Shown piece by piece: positions 8,621 to 18,072 of a stretch of 64,000 nucleotides of DNA. The stretch covers positions 1 to 64,000 of the forward strand of contig NWBO01000158.1 of assembly GCA_002633275.1 (NCBI GenBank), in the 5' to 3' direction. This DNA comes from Bacteroidales bacterium Phil12. Lineage in GTDB: Bacteria > Bacteroidota > Bacteroidia > Bacteroidales > P3. A program made the position numbers and the translations under genes. Under the pieces are notes generated by a model, which saw only the letters and a list, made by a program, of their open reading frames with translations, was not told the origin of the DNA and did no database searches. The stretch's first letter is position 1; the number at the start of each line of letters is the position of its first letter.

Positions 8621-9367
8621 ATGAAATTATTAGAAAATAAAATAGCACTTATCACCGGTGCTTCCAAAGGAATAGGAAAGAGCATAGCTCTTTTGTATGC
8701 AAAAGAAGGTTGTCAAGTTGCTTTTACCGATTTGAATCGTGATGAGGTAATGATTCAAACCGAAAAAGAGTTGAACGATTTAGGTGTAAAGGCAATGGGA
8801 TTTGCTTCCAATGCAGCTTCTTTTGAAGACAGTGCAAGAGTTGTTGATGAGGTTGTTAAAGAATTTGGCAGAATAGATATTTTGGTAAATAACGCCGGAA
8901 TTACAAAAGACAACTTGCTTATGCGAATGAGCGAAAAAGATTGGGACGCAGTTATCGCTGTTAATTTGAAGAGCGTTTTCAATCTTACTCACGCTGTTCA
9001 AAGATATATGTTGAAGCAAAAGTCCGGTTCTATCATCAATATGTCAAGCGTTGTCGGTGTTTCGGGTAATGCGGGTCAGGCTAACTATTCTGCATCTAAG
9101 GCAGGTATCATTGGTTTTACCAAATCCATTGCAAAGGAACTTGGTTCAAGAAATATTCGTTCAAATGCCATTGCTCCGGGATTTATCATCACCGATATGA
9201 CGGCTCAAATACCGGAAGATGCTCGTAAGGCTTGGGAAGAAAAAATACCTTTGAGAAGAGGCGGACAGCCTGAGGAAGTTGCCAAAGTTGCAGTTTTCTT
9301 AGGTAGTGATTTATCTTCATACGTAAGCGGTCAGGTTATTCACGTTTGCGGTGCTATGAACTGTTAA
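8621..9367 (+). CDS. fabG: 3-oxoacyl-[acyl-carrier-protein] reductase FabG
   Basis: A short-chain dehydrogenase that reduces 3-oxoacyl-ACP with NADPH in fatty acid elongation. The cofactor motif TGASKGIG is at residues 12-19, NNAG in the centre, and the catalytic Tyr156-x3-Lys160 in YSASK with Ser about 143. The length of 248 residues is typical. No other fab gene is adjacent. SDR enzymes of this length can act on other substrates, but the close match to the FabG pattern (NAGITKDNLLMRMSEKDW) makes the call strong. Confidence 0.9.
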   Translation: MKLLENKIALITGASKGIGKSIALLYAKEGCQVAFTDLNRDEVMIQTEKELNDLGVKAMGFASNAASFEDSARVVDEVVKEFGRIDILVNNAGITKDNLLMRMSEKDWDAVIAVNLKSVFNLTHAVQRYMLKQKSGSIINMSSVVGVSGNAGQANYSASKAGIIGFTKSIAKELGSRNIRSNAIAPGFIITDMTAQIPEDARKAWEEKIPLRRGGQPEEVAKVAVFLGSDLSSYVSGQVIHVCGAMNC

Positions 9368-9409
9368 AATAGTTTTGGGATTACTTGAAAAAACGACAAA
9401 TATTCAGGC

Positions 9410-9493
9410 AAAAATAATATCACTGACTAATTTATTAATGTTTAACACTATTTTATTGATGTTTAACACTAATTTTGCGATAAGTGGTATTGA
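9410..9493. repeat. 21-bp tandem repeat array B (2 clear, 2 degenerate units)
   Basis: Units at 9431 and 9452 differ at only two positions and read TTTATTRATGT TTAACACTAW. Flanking segments 9410-9430 and 9473-9493 keep the same phase but are degenerate. The array is the main content of the 226-bp gap between fabG and the next gene. Confidence 0.75.
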
Positions 9494-9593
9494 TAAATTC
9501 AGAAATGATTTTACGCTGAAAATATTTGAGAGTAGTTCTTAAAACAATGAAAAAAGAATAATTAAAATATAAAAACATAAAATAACAAAAGAA

Positions 9594-10802
9594 ATGGCAA
9601 GAGAAAAATTTGATCCTGCAATGGCTATCAACAGCGTTGCGGATATTTCACCGGAAAGAGGAGTAAATCCTAATGTTAATGATTCTGCAACGTTTTGTTT
9701 TCCAAAAGGACAAACGATGACCGATACATTCCACGGCGAGACCGAAGGATATTATCTATATTCTCGTCATTGGAATCCAAGCAATATGTCTTTGTGCAAG
9801 GCTTTGGCTGCAATGGAAGGAACACAAGCTGCTTGGGTAACAGGTTCCGGTATGGCTGCAATCACTTGTACTTTGATGGAATTGGCAAAAGCAGGTGATC
9901 ATATCGTTGCATCGATGACTGTTTATGGTGGAACGTTTGCGTTCTTGAAAAACTATATCGTTAAATACGGTGTTGAGGTTACTTTTGTGGATACAACAAA
10001 TTTGGAAGAAGTAAAGGCTGCTTGCAAACCTAACACAAAAGTTATCTATACCGAGACAATGTCAAATCCATTGTTGAGAATATCCAACGTTGGTGAGTTA
10101 AGAAAAATCGCTGATGGCTGCGGAGCAAAATTGGTCGTTGATAACACATTCACTCCAATGGTATTTTCTCCATACAGATTAGGCGCTCATATCGTTGTTT
10201 ATTCAATGACAAAATACATCAATGGTAAGAACGACTGTGTTGCAGGTGCTATCTGTGGCGATGCAGATTTTATCAATAGTTTGATTGACGTTAATAACGG
10301 AACAGCAATGTTGTTGGGTCCTGTTTTGGATTCTTTCCGTTCGACATCAATATTGAAGAATTTGTATGATTTACATATCCGTATGAAGAAGCACTCTGAA
10401 AACGCTATGTATCTTGCAAAACGTTTCAATTCAATAGGCATAAAAGCAAATTATCCTGGCTTGGAAGACCATATAGACCATAAATTAATGGTTGAACAGT
10501 ACAACGAACAATTTGGTTTCGGTGGTATGATAGCAATAGACCTTGGTACTGCTGAAAGAGCAAACGCTTTCATGGAAAAGATGCAGGAAAAAGGCGTAGG
10601 ATATTTGGCTGTTTCTTTGGGATTCTTCCGTACGTTGTTCTCTTGTTCTGGAAAATCTACTTCAAGTGAAGTTCCGGAAGATGTTCAAAAGAAAATGGGT
10701 ATGAGTGAAGGTTTGGTTCGTTATTCTGTTGGTTTGGATAACGATATGGAGATGACTTTCCAAAAGATAGAAGAAGCATTAAGAGAATTAAAATTCATTT
10801 AA
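9594..10802 (+). CDS. Cys/Met metabolism PLP-dependent enzyme (methionine gamma-lyase type)
   Basis: A fold-type I PLP enzyme of the trans-sulfuration family, 402 residues. The PLP-binding lysine is K207 in SMTKYING, preceded by a Schiff-base region VVDNTFTPMVF. The sequence YSRHWNPSNMSLCKALAAMEG near the N-terminus and VTGSGMAAI match the phosphate-binding parts. The substrate could be methionine (gamma-lyase), cystathionine or homocysteine; a lyase role is my inference. It stands alone, ends in a clear terminator, and has repeat array B upstream. No SAM or other riboswitch was seen in its leader. Confidence 0.85.
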   Translation: MAREKFDPAMAINSVADISPERGVNPNVNDSATFCFPKGQTMTDTFHGETEGYYLYSRHWNPSNMSLCKALAAMEGTQAAWVTGSGMAAITCTLMELAKAGDHIVASMTVYGGTFAFLKNYIVKYGVEVTFVDTTNLEEVKAACKPNTKVIYTETMSNPLLRISNVGELRKIADGCGAKLVVDNTFTPMVFSPYRLGAHIVVYSMTKYINGKNDCVAGAICGDADFINSLIDVNNGTAMLLGPVLDSFRSTSILKNLYDLHIRMKKHSENAMYLAKRFNSIGIKANYPGLEDHIDHKLMVEQYNEQFGFGGMIAIDLGTAERANAFMEKMQEKGVGYLAVSLGFFRTLFSCSGKSTSSEVPEDVQKKMGMSEGLVRYSVGLDNDMEMTFQKIEEALRELKFI

Positions 10803-10817
10803 TAAAAATAACGTGTG

Positions 10818-10846
10818 GGCTTGGTGTATATACTATACGCCAAGCC
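10818..10846 (+). terminator. Terminator after the PLP enzyme gene
   Basis: A 12-bp stem (10818-10829 with 10835-10846, one G-U pair), a 5-nt loop and TCTTTTAT after it. A GTG start at 10815 for the next gene would lie in this hairpin and is rejected. Confidence 0.85.
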
Positions 10847-10895
10847 TCTTTTATATCAAATTTATTTACTATTAACACTTAAAAACATTTTAATT

Positions 10896-11690
10896 ATGAA
10901 GAAAATTTTTCTAACTTTAATCATGGGGCTATTTGCTATCAATGTGGCAAATTCTCAAATTGTTTATACGGATTTAACCGCCAATCCTGTAAACGTTACA
11001 AGTGAATATGCACTTAACTTGCTTGGCAAGGATGTGTTTATGATTCAAAATTATTCGGCAGAGGGTGAATATGTTTATTTTGCATGCTTTGAGCCGGGCA
11101 GTGCTATTGTTGCAACGCCTGCTGACTACAATGCAAATGTCAATGCCTTAATGGAAGGAACTGAAATAGGTTCAAATTCCAATTTCTGGGGATATGATGA
11201 CAACTACAATAGTGTTGCGTTTTGCATATTGTGTCTTCCGGGAGAATTTAATTATGCCGATGTTATATCTTATGGTAAGCCATATGTAGGATTTAAGTTT
11301 AAGGGAACAGGTGCTAATATTCATTATGGCTGGGCACAGATAGATATTGTTGAAGGCTCTAATGGTGCAACAGTAACATTGAATGGTTATGCTTATCAAT
11401 CCACTCCGAACACTCCTATCAAAGCAGGCGACAAAGGTTACAGTTCTTTGTTAAATACTCAAAGTGAAAATATTTCTGTAAGTATTTATCCTAACCCTGC
11501 CAGCGAAGTTATTAATATCAATTCCACAAAACAAGTGGATAAAGTTGAAATTTGCAATGCTTTGGGACAAATTGTTTTGACTGAAAATGCAAATAACAGC
11601 GTAAATATATCTTCTTTGAATAAGGGTGTATATTATATGACTGTCGTTGTGGAAAACGAAATCGTTACAACTAAATTTGTAAAAAGATAA
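10896..11690 (+). CDS. Secreted T9SS type A sorting-domain protein
   Basis: A secreted protein of 264 residues with unknown function. The N-terminal signal peptide is MKKIFLTLIMGLFAINVANS. The middle (about 20-185) is a beta-rich region with GFKFKGTGANIHYGWAQIDI, a pattern also seen in other Bacteroidota cargo proteins. The last 75 residues are a type A sorting domain: SIYPNPASEVINI, then VEICNALGQIV, and a closing Lys-Arg. The type IX system would export it and attach it to the cell surface or release it. I chose the ATG at 10896 since the signal peptide starts there. A solitary degenerate repeat-like segment lies just upstream. Confidence 0.85.
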   Translation: MKKIFLTLIMGLFAINVANSQIVYTDLTANPVNVTSEYALNLLGKDVFMIQNYSAEGEYVYFACFEPGSAIVATPADYNANVNALMEGTEIGSNSNFWGYDDNYNSVAFCILCLPGEFNYADVISYGKPYVGFKFKGTGANIHYGWAQIDIVEGSNGATVTLNGYAYQSTPNTPIKAGDKGYSSLLNTQSENISVSIYPNPASEVININSTKQVDKVEICNALGQIVLTENANNSVNISSLNKGVYYMTVVVENEIVTTKFVKR

Positions 11691-11702
11691 TAGTGTTTAT
11701 AT

Positions 11703-11728
11703 AATCCTCGCTTGTATAGGCGAGGATT
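11703..11728 (+). terminator. Terminator after the T9SS cargo gene
   Basis: A 9-bp stem AATCCTCGC (11703-11711) pairing with 11720-11728, then a long T-rich run. Confidence 0.85.
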
Positions 11729-11751
11729 TTTTATTTTATTAGAAAAAGATC

Positions 11752-12594
11752 GTGATACTTTTAGCAGACAGCGGTTCGACAAAGGTTGATTGGTGTTATA
11801 TTGATGTGAAAGGCAAACGCATAGATTTCCAATCCAAAGGAATGAACCCATACAACATTACAAGAGAAAATTTATTGGCAGAGATAGAAGCCAATGTTTT
11901 GTCTAATTTGCCTACAAGAGACATAAAGGAAATGTATTTTTATGGTAGCGGCTGTTCAACCATACAGAAACAGGCGGAGATGGTAGATGTCTTCAAAATA
12001 TATTTGCCAAATACCGAAATACATATTGAGGACGATTTGCTTGGGGCGGCGCGTGCTACTTGCGGACATCATTCAGGCGTTGCAGCGATATTAGGCACGG
12101 GTTCAAACTCTTGTCTTTACGATGGAGAGAATATTACGGAAAATTTGCCGTCATTGGGTTATGTTTTATGCGATGAGGGTGCCGGCACAAACATAGGTAA
12201 ATTGGTGCTTAGGAATTATCTTCGTGGTCAATTCCCGTCAGACTTGCATAATGAGTTTAAGCAAGAATATCCCGGCGAAGAGGCTGACTTTTTGAACCGT
12301 TTGTATAAAGGCGAAGTCCCTAATTATTATTTGGCATCTTTTGCTAAGTTTGCCATAACAAGACAATCGCATCCGTACTGTTACGGGCTTATTGCCGAAG
12401 CCTTTGATAATTTCTTTAAGATGCAGGTAACTCAATATACCGATTATAACAAAGAACCGATAAACGTTGTTGGTTCTGTCGGTTATTATGCCCAAGAAGT
12501 GTTCAAGGATGTTGCCAAAAAATATGATATGTCGGTCAATAAAGTAATCAAAGCCCCTTTGGAGGCATTGGTAGATTATCATTTGCAGAAGTAA
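11752..12594 (+). CDS. BadF/BcrA-type ATPase, likely N-acetylglucosamine kinase
   Basis: A 280-residue protein of the ASKHA (actin/hexokinase) fold. The phosphate-binding first motif ADSGSTKVDW is at residues 5-14, the second AAILGTGSNSCLYDG near 115, and GYVLCDEGAGTNIGK near 138. This set fits the bacterial N-acetylglucosamine kinase-like branch used for amino-sugar recycling. The start is GTG at 11752, only two residues before the first motif, and no ATG would serve. It stands alone between two terminators. Substrate assignment is from family knowledge. Confidence 0.82.
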   Translation: MILLADSGSTKVDWCYIDVKGKRIDFQSKGMNPYNITRENLLAEIEANVLSNLPTRDIKEMYFYGSGCSTIQKQAEMVDVFKIYLPNTEIHIEDDLLGAARATCGHHSGVAAILGTGSNSCLYDGENITENLPSLGYVLCDEGAGTNIGKLVLRNYLRGQFPSDLHNEFKQEYPGEEADFLNRLYKGEVPNYYLASFAKFAITRQSHPYCYGLIAEAFDNFFKMQVTQYTDYNKEPINVVGSVGYYAQEVFKDVAKKYDMSVNKVIKAPLEALVDYHLQK

Positions 12595-12617
12595 AAGAGT
12601 AATAAAAATCTATTTAA

Positions 12618-12649
12618 GAGCATCAAAGATTTTAATACCTTTGATGCTC
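12618..12649 (+). terminator. Terminator after the kinase gene
   Basis: An 11-bp perfect stem GAGCATCAAAG (12618-12628) pairing with 12639-12649, 10-nt loop, TTTTTA after it. Repeat array C begins immediately downstream. Confidence 0.9.
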
Positions 12650-12733
12650 TTTTTAGTGTCTCTAACTAAAAAATTAGTGTTAAACATTAGTGAAATAGTG
12701 TTAAACATTGGTAAAATGATTTCACTAATTATT
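12650..12733. repeat. 21-bp tandem repeat array C (4 units)
   Basis: Units start at 12650, 12671, 12692 and 12713. The two central ones share AGTGTTAAACATTRGT and lie in reverse orientation relative to array B. The rest of the 302-bp gap holds the terminator before it and the yitT promoter after it. Confidence 0.8.
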
Positions 12734-12857
12734 CTATTCAAAATAAGTTTTACGGATTTATTATGATTATTACATAGTTAATGAAGTAAAAATAACGAAA
12801 AATTTAGTTTTTTGCCTTTTGCGATTAAAAACTATGTTTTGTGGAGGAAAATTTTCG

Positions 12858-12866
12858 TAATTTTGC
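12858..12866 (+). promoter_or_regulatory. -7 element of the yitT promoter
   Basis: TAATTTTGC, 30 bases before the ATG. No well-spaced -33 TTG is evident. Confidence 0.6.
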
Positions 12867-12896
12867 AAATTCAAAAAAATAAATAGTTTAATTAAT

Positions 12897-13946
12897 ATGA
12901 GTGCAGAAAAGAGTTTTATAGAAAAGGTTAAAGATTGGTGCAAACAGTTTGTTGCAGATGCAGAGAGTCCATTTACGAAAAAAGGAGCAATATCCTATTC
13001 AATGGTACTTATAGGTAGTTGTATGTTTGCTTTGGCAGACTTTCTATTTGTTGTTCCTTACGGACTTGCACCGGGAGGAGTGTATGGCTTGATGTCGGTA
13101 TTCAACAATTTGTGGGATTGGCCGATGAAAAATGTTATTTTTATGGACTTGCCTTTATTTATCATAGGATTGATATTTTTGGGCAGTAACTTTGGTATCA
13201 AAACATTGTTATCCATATTATTTACATGGTTATTCACATGGGCAATTGAAAGTTATGGATATATAGCAACGTTTGGCTACATTCCTTTAATTCATTCGGG
13301 AGAATATATAACACCGGAAGTTTTCGCTACATTGGGCACACAAGTACAGGAAATGTATTTGCCTGTAAGAGCATTGGGCGGTGGAATTATAGAATATTTC
13401 AAACCTGATTACATATTAAATACCGTTGTCGGAGGTTTGGTTTATGGTGTTTCCATATCAATCATATTCTACACGGGAGCAACTTCCGGCGGAAGCGATA
13501 TTATATCGATGATTATACATAAGTATGCACATATTCCTTTGGGAACGATGGTTATCATTGTTGATTCCATTATCGCTTTGACTTCATTTGCAATCGGTGG
13601 AGATATACGTATTCCTATATTCTCGATTATATTCATATATTTGGAAGGTATTGTGATAAACAAGATTGTAACTGTCAATAAATATCAAACACTGCTCATC
13701 ATAACGGATAATGTAGAGGGTATGAGAGATTTAATCCTTAAAGAATTGGAGCGCAGCGGCACGATATTTACAGGAAAAGGCTTATATCACAATGTTGAAA
13801 GAAATATGATTTATACAACAGTGAATAAGAAAGAATATAATGTAATAAAATTTGCAGCAAAGAAACTTGATCCTAATTGTTTTATAACAATTATCAGTAA
13901 TACAGAAACTTTGGGAGAAGGTTTTCAACCTTTACCGGAAAAATAA
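12897..13946 (+). CDS. YitT family membrane protein
   Basis: A 349-residue inner-membrane protein. After a charged N-terminus there are five or six membrane segments between about residues 30 and 260, with GLAPGGVYGLMSVFN and FYTGATSGGSDIISMIIHKY, the latter typical of the YitT/DUF161 region. The last 90 residues (KIVTVNKYQTLLIITDN onward, with GKGLYHNVERNMIYTTVNKKE) form the cytoplasmic DUF2179 domain. The biochemical function of the family is not settled. The gene is monocistronic between a promoter and a terminator. Confidence 0.88.
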   Translation: MSAEKSFIEKVKDWCKQFVADAESPFTKKGAISYSMVLIGSCMFALADFLFVVPYGLAPGGVYGLMSVFNNLWDWPMKNVIFMDLPLFIIGLIFLGSNFGIKTLLSILFTWLFTWAIESYGYIATFGYIPLIHSGEYITPEVFATLGTQVQEMYLPVRALGGGIIEYFKPDYILNTVVGGLVYGVSISIIFYTGATSGGSDIISMIIHKYAHIPLGTMVIIVDSIIALTSFAIGGDIRIPIFSIIFIYLEGIVINKIVTVNKYQTLLIITDNVEGMRDLILKELERSGTIFTGKGLYHNVERNMIYTTVNKKEYNVIKFAAKKLDPNCFITIISNTETLGEGFQPLPEK

Positions 13947-13955
13947 TTGAAAGGA

Positions 13956-13999
13956 AAGGAATGAAAAAAATGTGTTGTTGATACGTTTTTTCATTCCTT
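13956..13999 (+). terminator. Terminator after yitT
   Basis: A 14-bp stem AAGGAATGAAAAAA (13956-13969) pairing with 13986-13999 around a 16-nt loop. The A/T-rich arms also make it usable from the other side. Confidence 0.7.
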
Positions 14000-14026
14000 A
14001 TTGTTTAATAATTGAAAATTTTATTG

Positions 14027-14035
14027 TACTTTTGC
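14027..14035 (+). promoter_or_regulatory. -7 element of the purA promoter
   Basis: TACTTTTGC, 26 bases before the purA ATG. Confidence 0.65.
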
Positions 14036-14061
14036 GTATCAAATAAAAACGACACTACAAG

Positions 14062-15357
14062 ATGAATAACATAGATGTATTATTAGGCCTTCAATGGGGT
14101 GATGAGGGTAAAGGAAAAGTGGTAGATTATCTTACACCTCAATATGATATTATAGCAAGATTCAATGGCGGGCCAAATGCTGGACATACTCTTGAATTTA
14201 ATGGTTTTAAGCATGTATTGAGAACCATACCTTCGGGAATTTGTCATAAGGATAAGATGAATGTTATCGGTAATGGCGTTTTGATTGAACCAAACATTTT
14301 TATGCAGGAAATAAAGGATTTGGAGGATAAAGGTTTTACACCTGCCGAAAATCTGCTTATTTCAAAGAAAGCACATCTGATATTGCCAACACATCGTTTG
14401 ACTGATGCAGCAAATGAAAAATCAAAGGGAGATAGAAAGATAGGTTCTACATTGAAAGGTATCGGTCCTGCATATACTGATAAAATTGCGAGAACAGGTT
14501 TAAGGATAAACGATTTATTCGCTGCTGATTTTACAGATAAGTACAATAAATTAAAACAATTGCATATTCGCAATATAAATGCATTAGGTTATAGTGTCGA
14601 AGAGTTTAAGATAGAGGATAAGACACTTGAAGAATATGAGAAACTATGGTTTGATGCAGTAGAGAAATTAAAGAAACTTACTGTAATAGATACGGAATAT
14701 TATATCAACGAACAGTTGAAACAAGGCAAGAAAATTTTAGCAGAAGGAGCGCAAGGAACGATGTTAGATGTTGATTTTGGCTCTTATCCTTTTGTTACTT
14801 CTTCTTCAACGGTTACGGCAGGAGTTTGCTCAGGCTTGGGCGTTGCTCCTCAAAACATAGGTAGAGTTTATGGTATTATCAAAGCATATTGTACAAGGGT
14901 AGGACAGGGACCATTCCCAACGGAATTGTTTGATGAAGTAGGGGACAAATTATGTGAGCAAGGTCATGAGTTTGGTTCTGTTACCGGAAGAAAGCGCCGT
15001 TGTGGTTGGTTGGATATGCCTGCGTTGAAATATGCTTGTATGATAAATGGTGTTACAGACTTGATGCTTATGAAAATTGATGTTATGGATAATTTTCCGA
15101 CAGTCAAGATATGTACTCAATATGAGATGAATGGAACAAAAACCGAGAAATTGCCGTATAATTTGGAGGAAAAAATAAATCCTGTTTTCAAAGAATTTGA
15201 CGGTTGGATGCAAAGCATAACTAAGATTAAAGACTTTAAGAATTTGCCTACACAAACACAGAATTACGTTGCATTCATAGAACAAGTGACGGGAATACCT
15301 GTAACTATGGTGTCGGTTTCTCCCGATAGAGAGGATACAATAATAAGAAACAATTAA
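14062..15357 (+). CDS. purA: Adenylosuccinate synthetase
   Basis: PurA joins IMP and aspartate using GTP, the first committed step to AMP. The N-terminal P-loop-like GLQWGDEGKGKVVDYL (residues about 9-24) and FNGGPNAGHTL are diagnostic. The middle has STLKGIGPAYTDK and LAEGAQGTMLDVDFGSYPFVTSS. Near the C-terminus GRKRRCGWLD binds the nucleotides. At 431 residues it is full length. The secreted PepSY-like gene begins 10 bp after its stop, so the two may be co-transcribed although unrelated in function. Confidence 0.96.
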   Translation: MNNIDVLLGLQWGDEGKGKVVDYLTPQYDIIARFNGGPNAGHTLEFNGFKHVLRTIPSGICHKDKMNVIGNGVLIEPNIFMQEIKDLEDKGFTPAENLLISKKAHLILPTHRLTDAANEKSKGDRKIGSTLKGIGPAYTDKIARTGLRINDLFAADFTDKYNKLKQLHIRNINALGYSVEEFKIEDKTLEEYEKLWFDAVEKLKKLTVIDTEYYINEQLKQGKKILAEGAQGTMLDVDFGSYPFVTSSSTVTAGVCSGLGVAPQNIGRVYGIIKAYCTRVGQGPFPTELFDEVGDKLCEQGHEFGSVTGRKRRCGWLDMPALKYACMINGVTDLMLMKIDVMDNFPTVKICTQYEMNGTKTEKLPYNLEEKINPVFKEFDGWMQSITKIKDFKNLPTQTQNYVAFIEQVTGIPVTMVSVSPDREDTIIRNN

Positions 15358-15367
15358 TATACACAAT

Positions 15368-16447
15368 ATGAAACGCTTGTTTTTGACGATAATGTTTTTT
15401 GCTGTTGCATTTAGCGTTAATGCTCAGCAAAAACTACGCAAGAGTGAAGTTCCGCAAGAGGTACGTATGGGCTTGGAGAACACTTATACCGATTATAAAC
15501 TTGAATATTGGTATTTTGAGACAGGACAATACGTTGCTCAGATTAATATAGACAACAACACCGGAAGAGTTTTCTTTACTGCAACGGGAAATTGGCAATA
15601 CACAATCTTTGATATTAAAGACGATGAATTGCCGACCTTGGTTGATGATTATTTTATAAAAAATTATCCGGGTTATCGCATTAAAAAATCTCAGTATATA
15701 GAAGATGTCAGTGGAGACAATTATTATCGTTTGATAATATCAATGAAAGGTGTTGGCCAAACTGAGTACGAGATGATATTTGACCCTCGCGGACGTCTGA
15801 CAAAAACCAATGCACCTGACCCTAATTTCGTTAAAAAAGACTATATAGAGAGACTAAATCCAGAAGCCATAGAATATCGTCAAAAGAAAATGGCAGAACG
15901 AGAAGGTATCAATGGCGAGGGTGTGCAAGTTAATATCGAAAAAGAGAAAGCCAAAGACAAGAGTAGTAAAGAAGTTAAATTGTCTGCACAAGAGGAATTA
16001 GACACTCCAAAGATTCCGGAAGACGTTACAAAAGCATTTAAGAAGAAGTTTCCTCGTGCAGAAGCTAAATCATGGACAGAAGAAAACGGAAATTACAGAG
16101 CGGTTTATGATAAGCGTGGTACTGATGCAGAGGTGTTGATTTCAAAAGAGGGTACGTTTATTTCAACTACAACCAACATTGAAAAAGCACGTTATCCCCG
16201 TCTAATCACAAAGGACTTGCAGATACGTTATCCTAAGGCAAAGATTGAGAAGTTTCAAAAGGTTGATTACGATATGAAATATAAGAAATCCGTAACCGAT
16301 AAGAAACTTGATACATATTATTATATTGAACTAACAGAGAAAATAAAAGGCAAAAAAGATAAAAAAACTATCAAACTGACTTATGACAAATCTTTTAAGT
16401 ATCAAGGTTTGGCTGGCAGTGATGATGAGTATGCTGAGGAAGATTGA
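15368..16447 (+). CDS. PepSY-like secreted protein with two tandem domains
   Basis: A periplasmic or surface protein of 359 residues with signal peptide MKRLFLTIMFFAVAFSVNA. Two copies of the BLIP-like/PepSY-like fold can be seen. The first begins VPQEVRMGLENTYTDYKLEYW (residues about 28-48) and the second IPEDVTKAFKKKFPRAEAKSW (about 218-238), each followed by a strand pattern ending in a phenylalanine or glycine turn. They are joined by a lysine/glutamate-rich linker (about 165-210). Proteins of this class are abundant in Bacteroidota; their ligand is unknown. Its stop is 5 bp before the next ATG, so it is probably co-translated with the OstA-like gene. Confidence 0.75.
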   Translation: MKRLFLTIMFFAVAFSVNAQQKLRKSEVPQEVRMGLENTYTDYKLEYWYFETGQYVAQINIDNNTGRVFFTATGNWQYTIFDIKDDELPTLVDDYFIKNYPGYRIKKSQYIEDVSGDNYYRLIISMKGVGQTEYEMIFDPRGRLTKTNAPDPNFVKKDYIERLNPEAIEYRQKKMAEREGINGEGVQVNIEKEKAKDKSSKEVKLSAQEELDTPKIPEDVTKAFKKKFPRAEAKSWTEENGNYRAVYDKRGTDAEVLISKEGTFISTTTNIEKARYPRLITKDLQIRYPKAKIEKFQKVDYDMKYKKSVTDKKLDTYYYIELTEKIKGKKDKKTIKLTYDKSFKYQGLAGSDDEYAEED

Positions 16448-16452
16448 TTCGT

Positions 16453-18012
16453 ATGAATAAAGCCAAAGGGTTGCTTTTAGTTTTGTTATCCTTTGTTTCG
16501 ATAACAACTTTTTGTCAAAATCAGATAGAATATCGTTCGGATTTCGGTAGGATTTATCCCGAAAATCCGAATGATATTGTTTTGACAAATAATGTTGTGT
16601 TCAACCATAAAGATATGACAATGTATTGCGACAGTGCTATATTTAATCAAAAAGATAATTTCTTTGATGCTTACGGCAATATCAAAATGGAACAAGGCGA
16701 TTCTATTACTCTTTTTGGAGACTTTTTACATTACGATGGCGAAACCAAGATTGGTGAACTTAATGGCGATTTGGTAACTCTGAAAGATAACGACATTACT
16801 TTGCTTACCGATTATCTTGTCCTTGATAGGAATGTAAATACGGTAAGTTACTATTCGTCGGCAACAATATTTAATGATAAGGACACTTTGAGGAGTAAGG
16901 AGGGTGTTTATTTTATAGACACCGAAGAGTTTAGTTTTTATTATTCGGTTAAATTACGTTCCAAAGACGCTTACCTTGATGCCGATTCTTTGTTTTATAA
17001 TTCCAAAACGAAACTTAGTCAATTCTATGGCGATACTGCATTGCTTATCGTTTATGATGATACAACTCATGTTGATAGCACGATAGTCTTGACGGCATTT
17101 GGAGAATACAATTCGGATAAAGAAACCGTTTTTTCAAACACTCGTCCTTTGATTTACACCAAAACGCAATTTTTTACCGGCGATACAATATTCTATGACA
17201 AAAAAGAGAAAAACGGCTACGCATTCAATAATATATATGTCGAAGATACAAGCGAAAATATCTTTCTTAATTGCGACAGTATAGTTTTGACAACAATCGA
17301 TACCGTATCAACGGCAATCGTAACAGCCAATTTATTGGTACGGCAAGTAGATAAAGAGGACACTTTGCACTTTCATAGCGACACGTTGAGTATTGTTATG
17401 GACACGAGTTTCGAAGTTAAAGAACTTTTCGCCTTTAATCACTGCAAGTTTTATCGTAATGATATGCAGGGAGCGTGTGAGTTTGCCCACTACAATAGGA
17501 GTGATTCTTCAATGACGATGCTTAATCGCCCGGTGATTTGGACGGAAAACTCTCAAATGACCTCAGACACTATTATTTTAATCACTGACGAAAAAAAAAT
17601 AAATACACTATTCATGCGGCCAAATACATTTATCGTTCAAAATTCAGACACAACAACATCTGAGTTTTTCAATCAAGTGAGCGGTAAAAACTTGGTCGGT
17701 TATTTCAATAACAACAAAATTTATTACGCAGAGATAGACGGCAACACTCGCAGCATATATTACCTTTGGGACGAGAATAAAAAGAAAAAAACAAAGGAAC
17801 TTACGGGTGTGAATATCGGACTAAGCAAACTGTTGCACTTATATTTTGAAAAGGGTGAGTTGAAAAAGATGTCTGCGGTTACGGATGCGGAGTTTTTTAT
17901 GGACAATTACAACAACATTTCGCAAGAGGAAAAACAGTTGAAGGGATTTATATACCTTGAAAACGACCGTCCGAAAACTAAGGAGGATATATTTATTCAC
18001 AGACAGAACTAA
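16453..18012 (+). CDS. OstA-like (LptA-related) protein
   Basis: A 519-residue secreted protein with signal peptide MNKAKGLLLVLLSFVSITTF. The body consists of repeating short beta-strand modules of the OstA/LptA jellyroll type (for example CDSAIFNQKDNFFDAYGNI and DADSLFYNSKTKLSQFYGD), which bind lipopolysaccharide acyl chains during transport to the outer membrane. The Bacteroidota version is much longer than E. coli LptA (about 180 residues), and this one is of the long type. I chose the ATG at 16453; an in-frame TTG at 16444 overlaps the upstream stop and would only add three residues. Confidence 0.85.
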   Translation: MNKAKGLLLVLLSFVSITTFCQNQIEYRSDFGRIYPENPNDIVLTNNVVFNHKDMTMYCDSAIFNQKDNFFDAYGNIKMEQGDSITLFGDFLHYDGETKIGELNGDLVTLKDNDITLLTDYLVLDRNVNTVSYYSSATIFNDKDTLRSKEGVYFIDTEEFSFYYSVKLRSKDAYLDADSLFYNSKTKLSQFYGDTALLIVYDDTTHVDSTIVLTAFGEYNSDKETVFSNTRPLIYTKTQFFTGDTIFYDKKEKNGYAFNNIYVEDTSENIFLNCDSIVLTTIDTVSTAIVTANLLVRQVDKEDTLHFHSDTLSIVMDTSFEVKELFAFNHCKFYRNDMQGACEFAHYNRSDSSMTMLNRPVIWTENSQMTSDTIILITDEKKINTLFMRPNTFIVQNSDTTTSEFFNQVSGKNLVGYFNNNKIYYAEIDGNTRSIYYLWDENKKKKTKELTGVNIGLSKLLHLYFEKGELKKMSAVTDAEFFMDNYNNISQEEKQLKGFIYLENDRPKTKEDIFIHRQN

Positions 18013-18072
18013 ACCTATTTTGTTGCTTCTGTCATATTGGCATAACACTGAAAAAAGGAATATTAATTGACT

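Noticed and set aside
9368-9593. A SAM riboswitch before the methionine-type PLP enzyme
   Set aside because: The gap holds repeat array B and no recognisable riboswitch helices.
10861-10895. A solitary repeat unit before the T9SS cargo gene (ATTAACACTTA)
   Set aside because: Only about 15 of 21 positions fit and there is no second unit.
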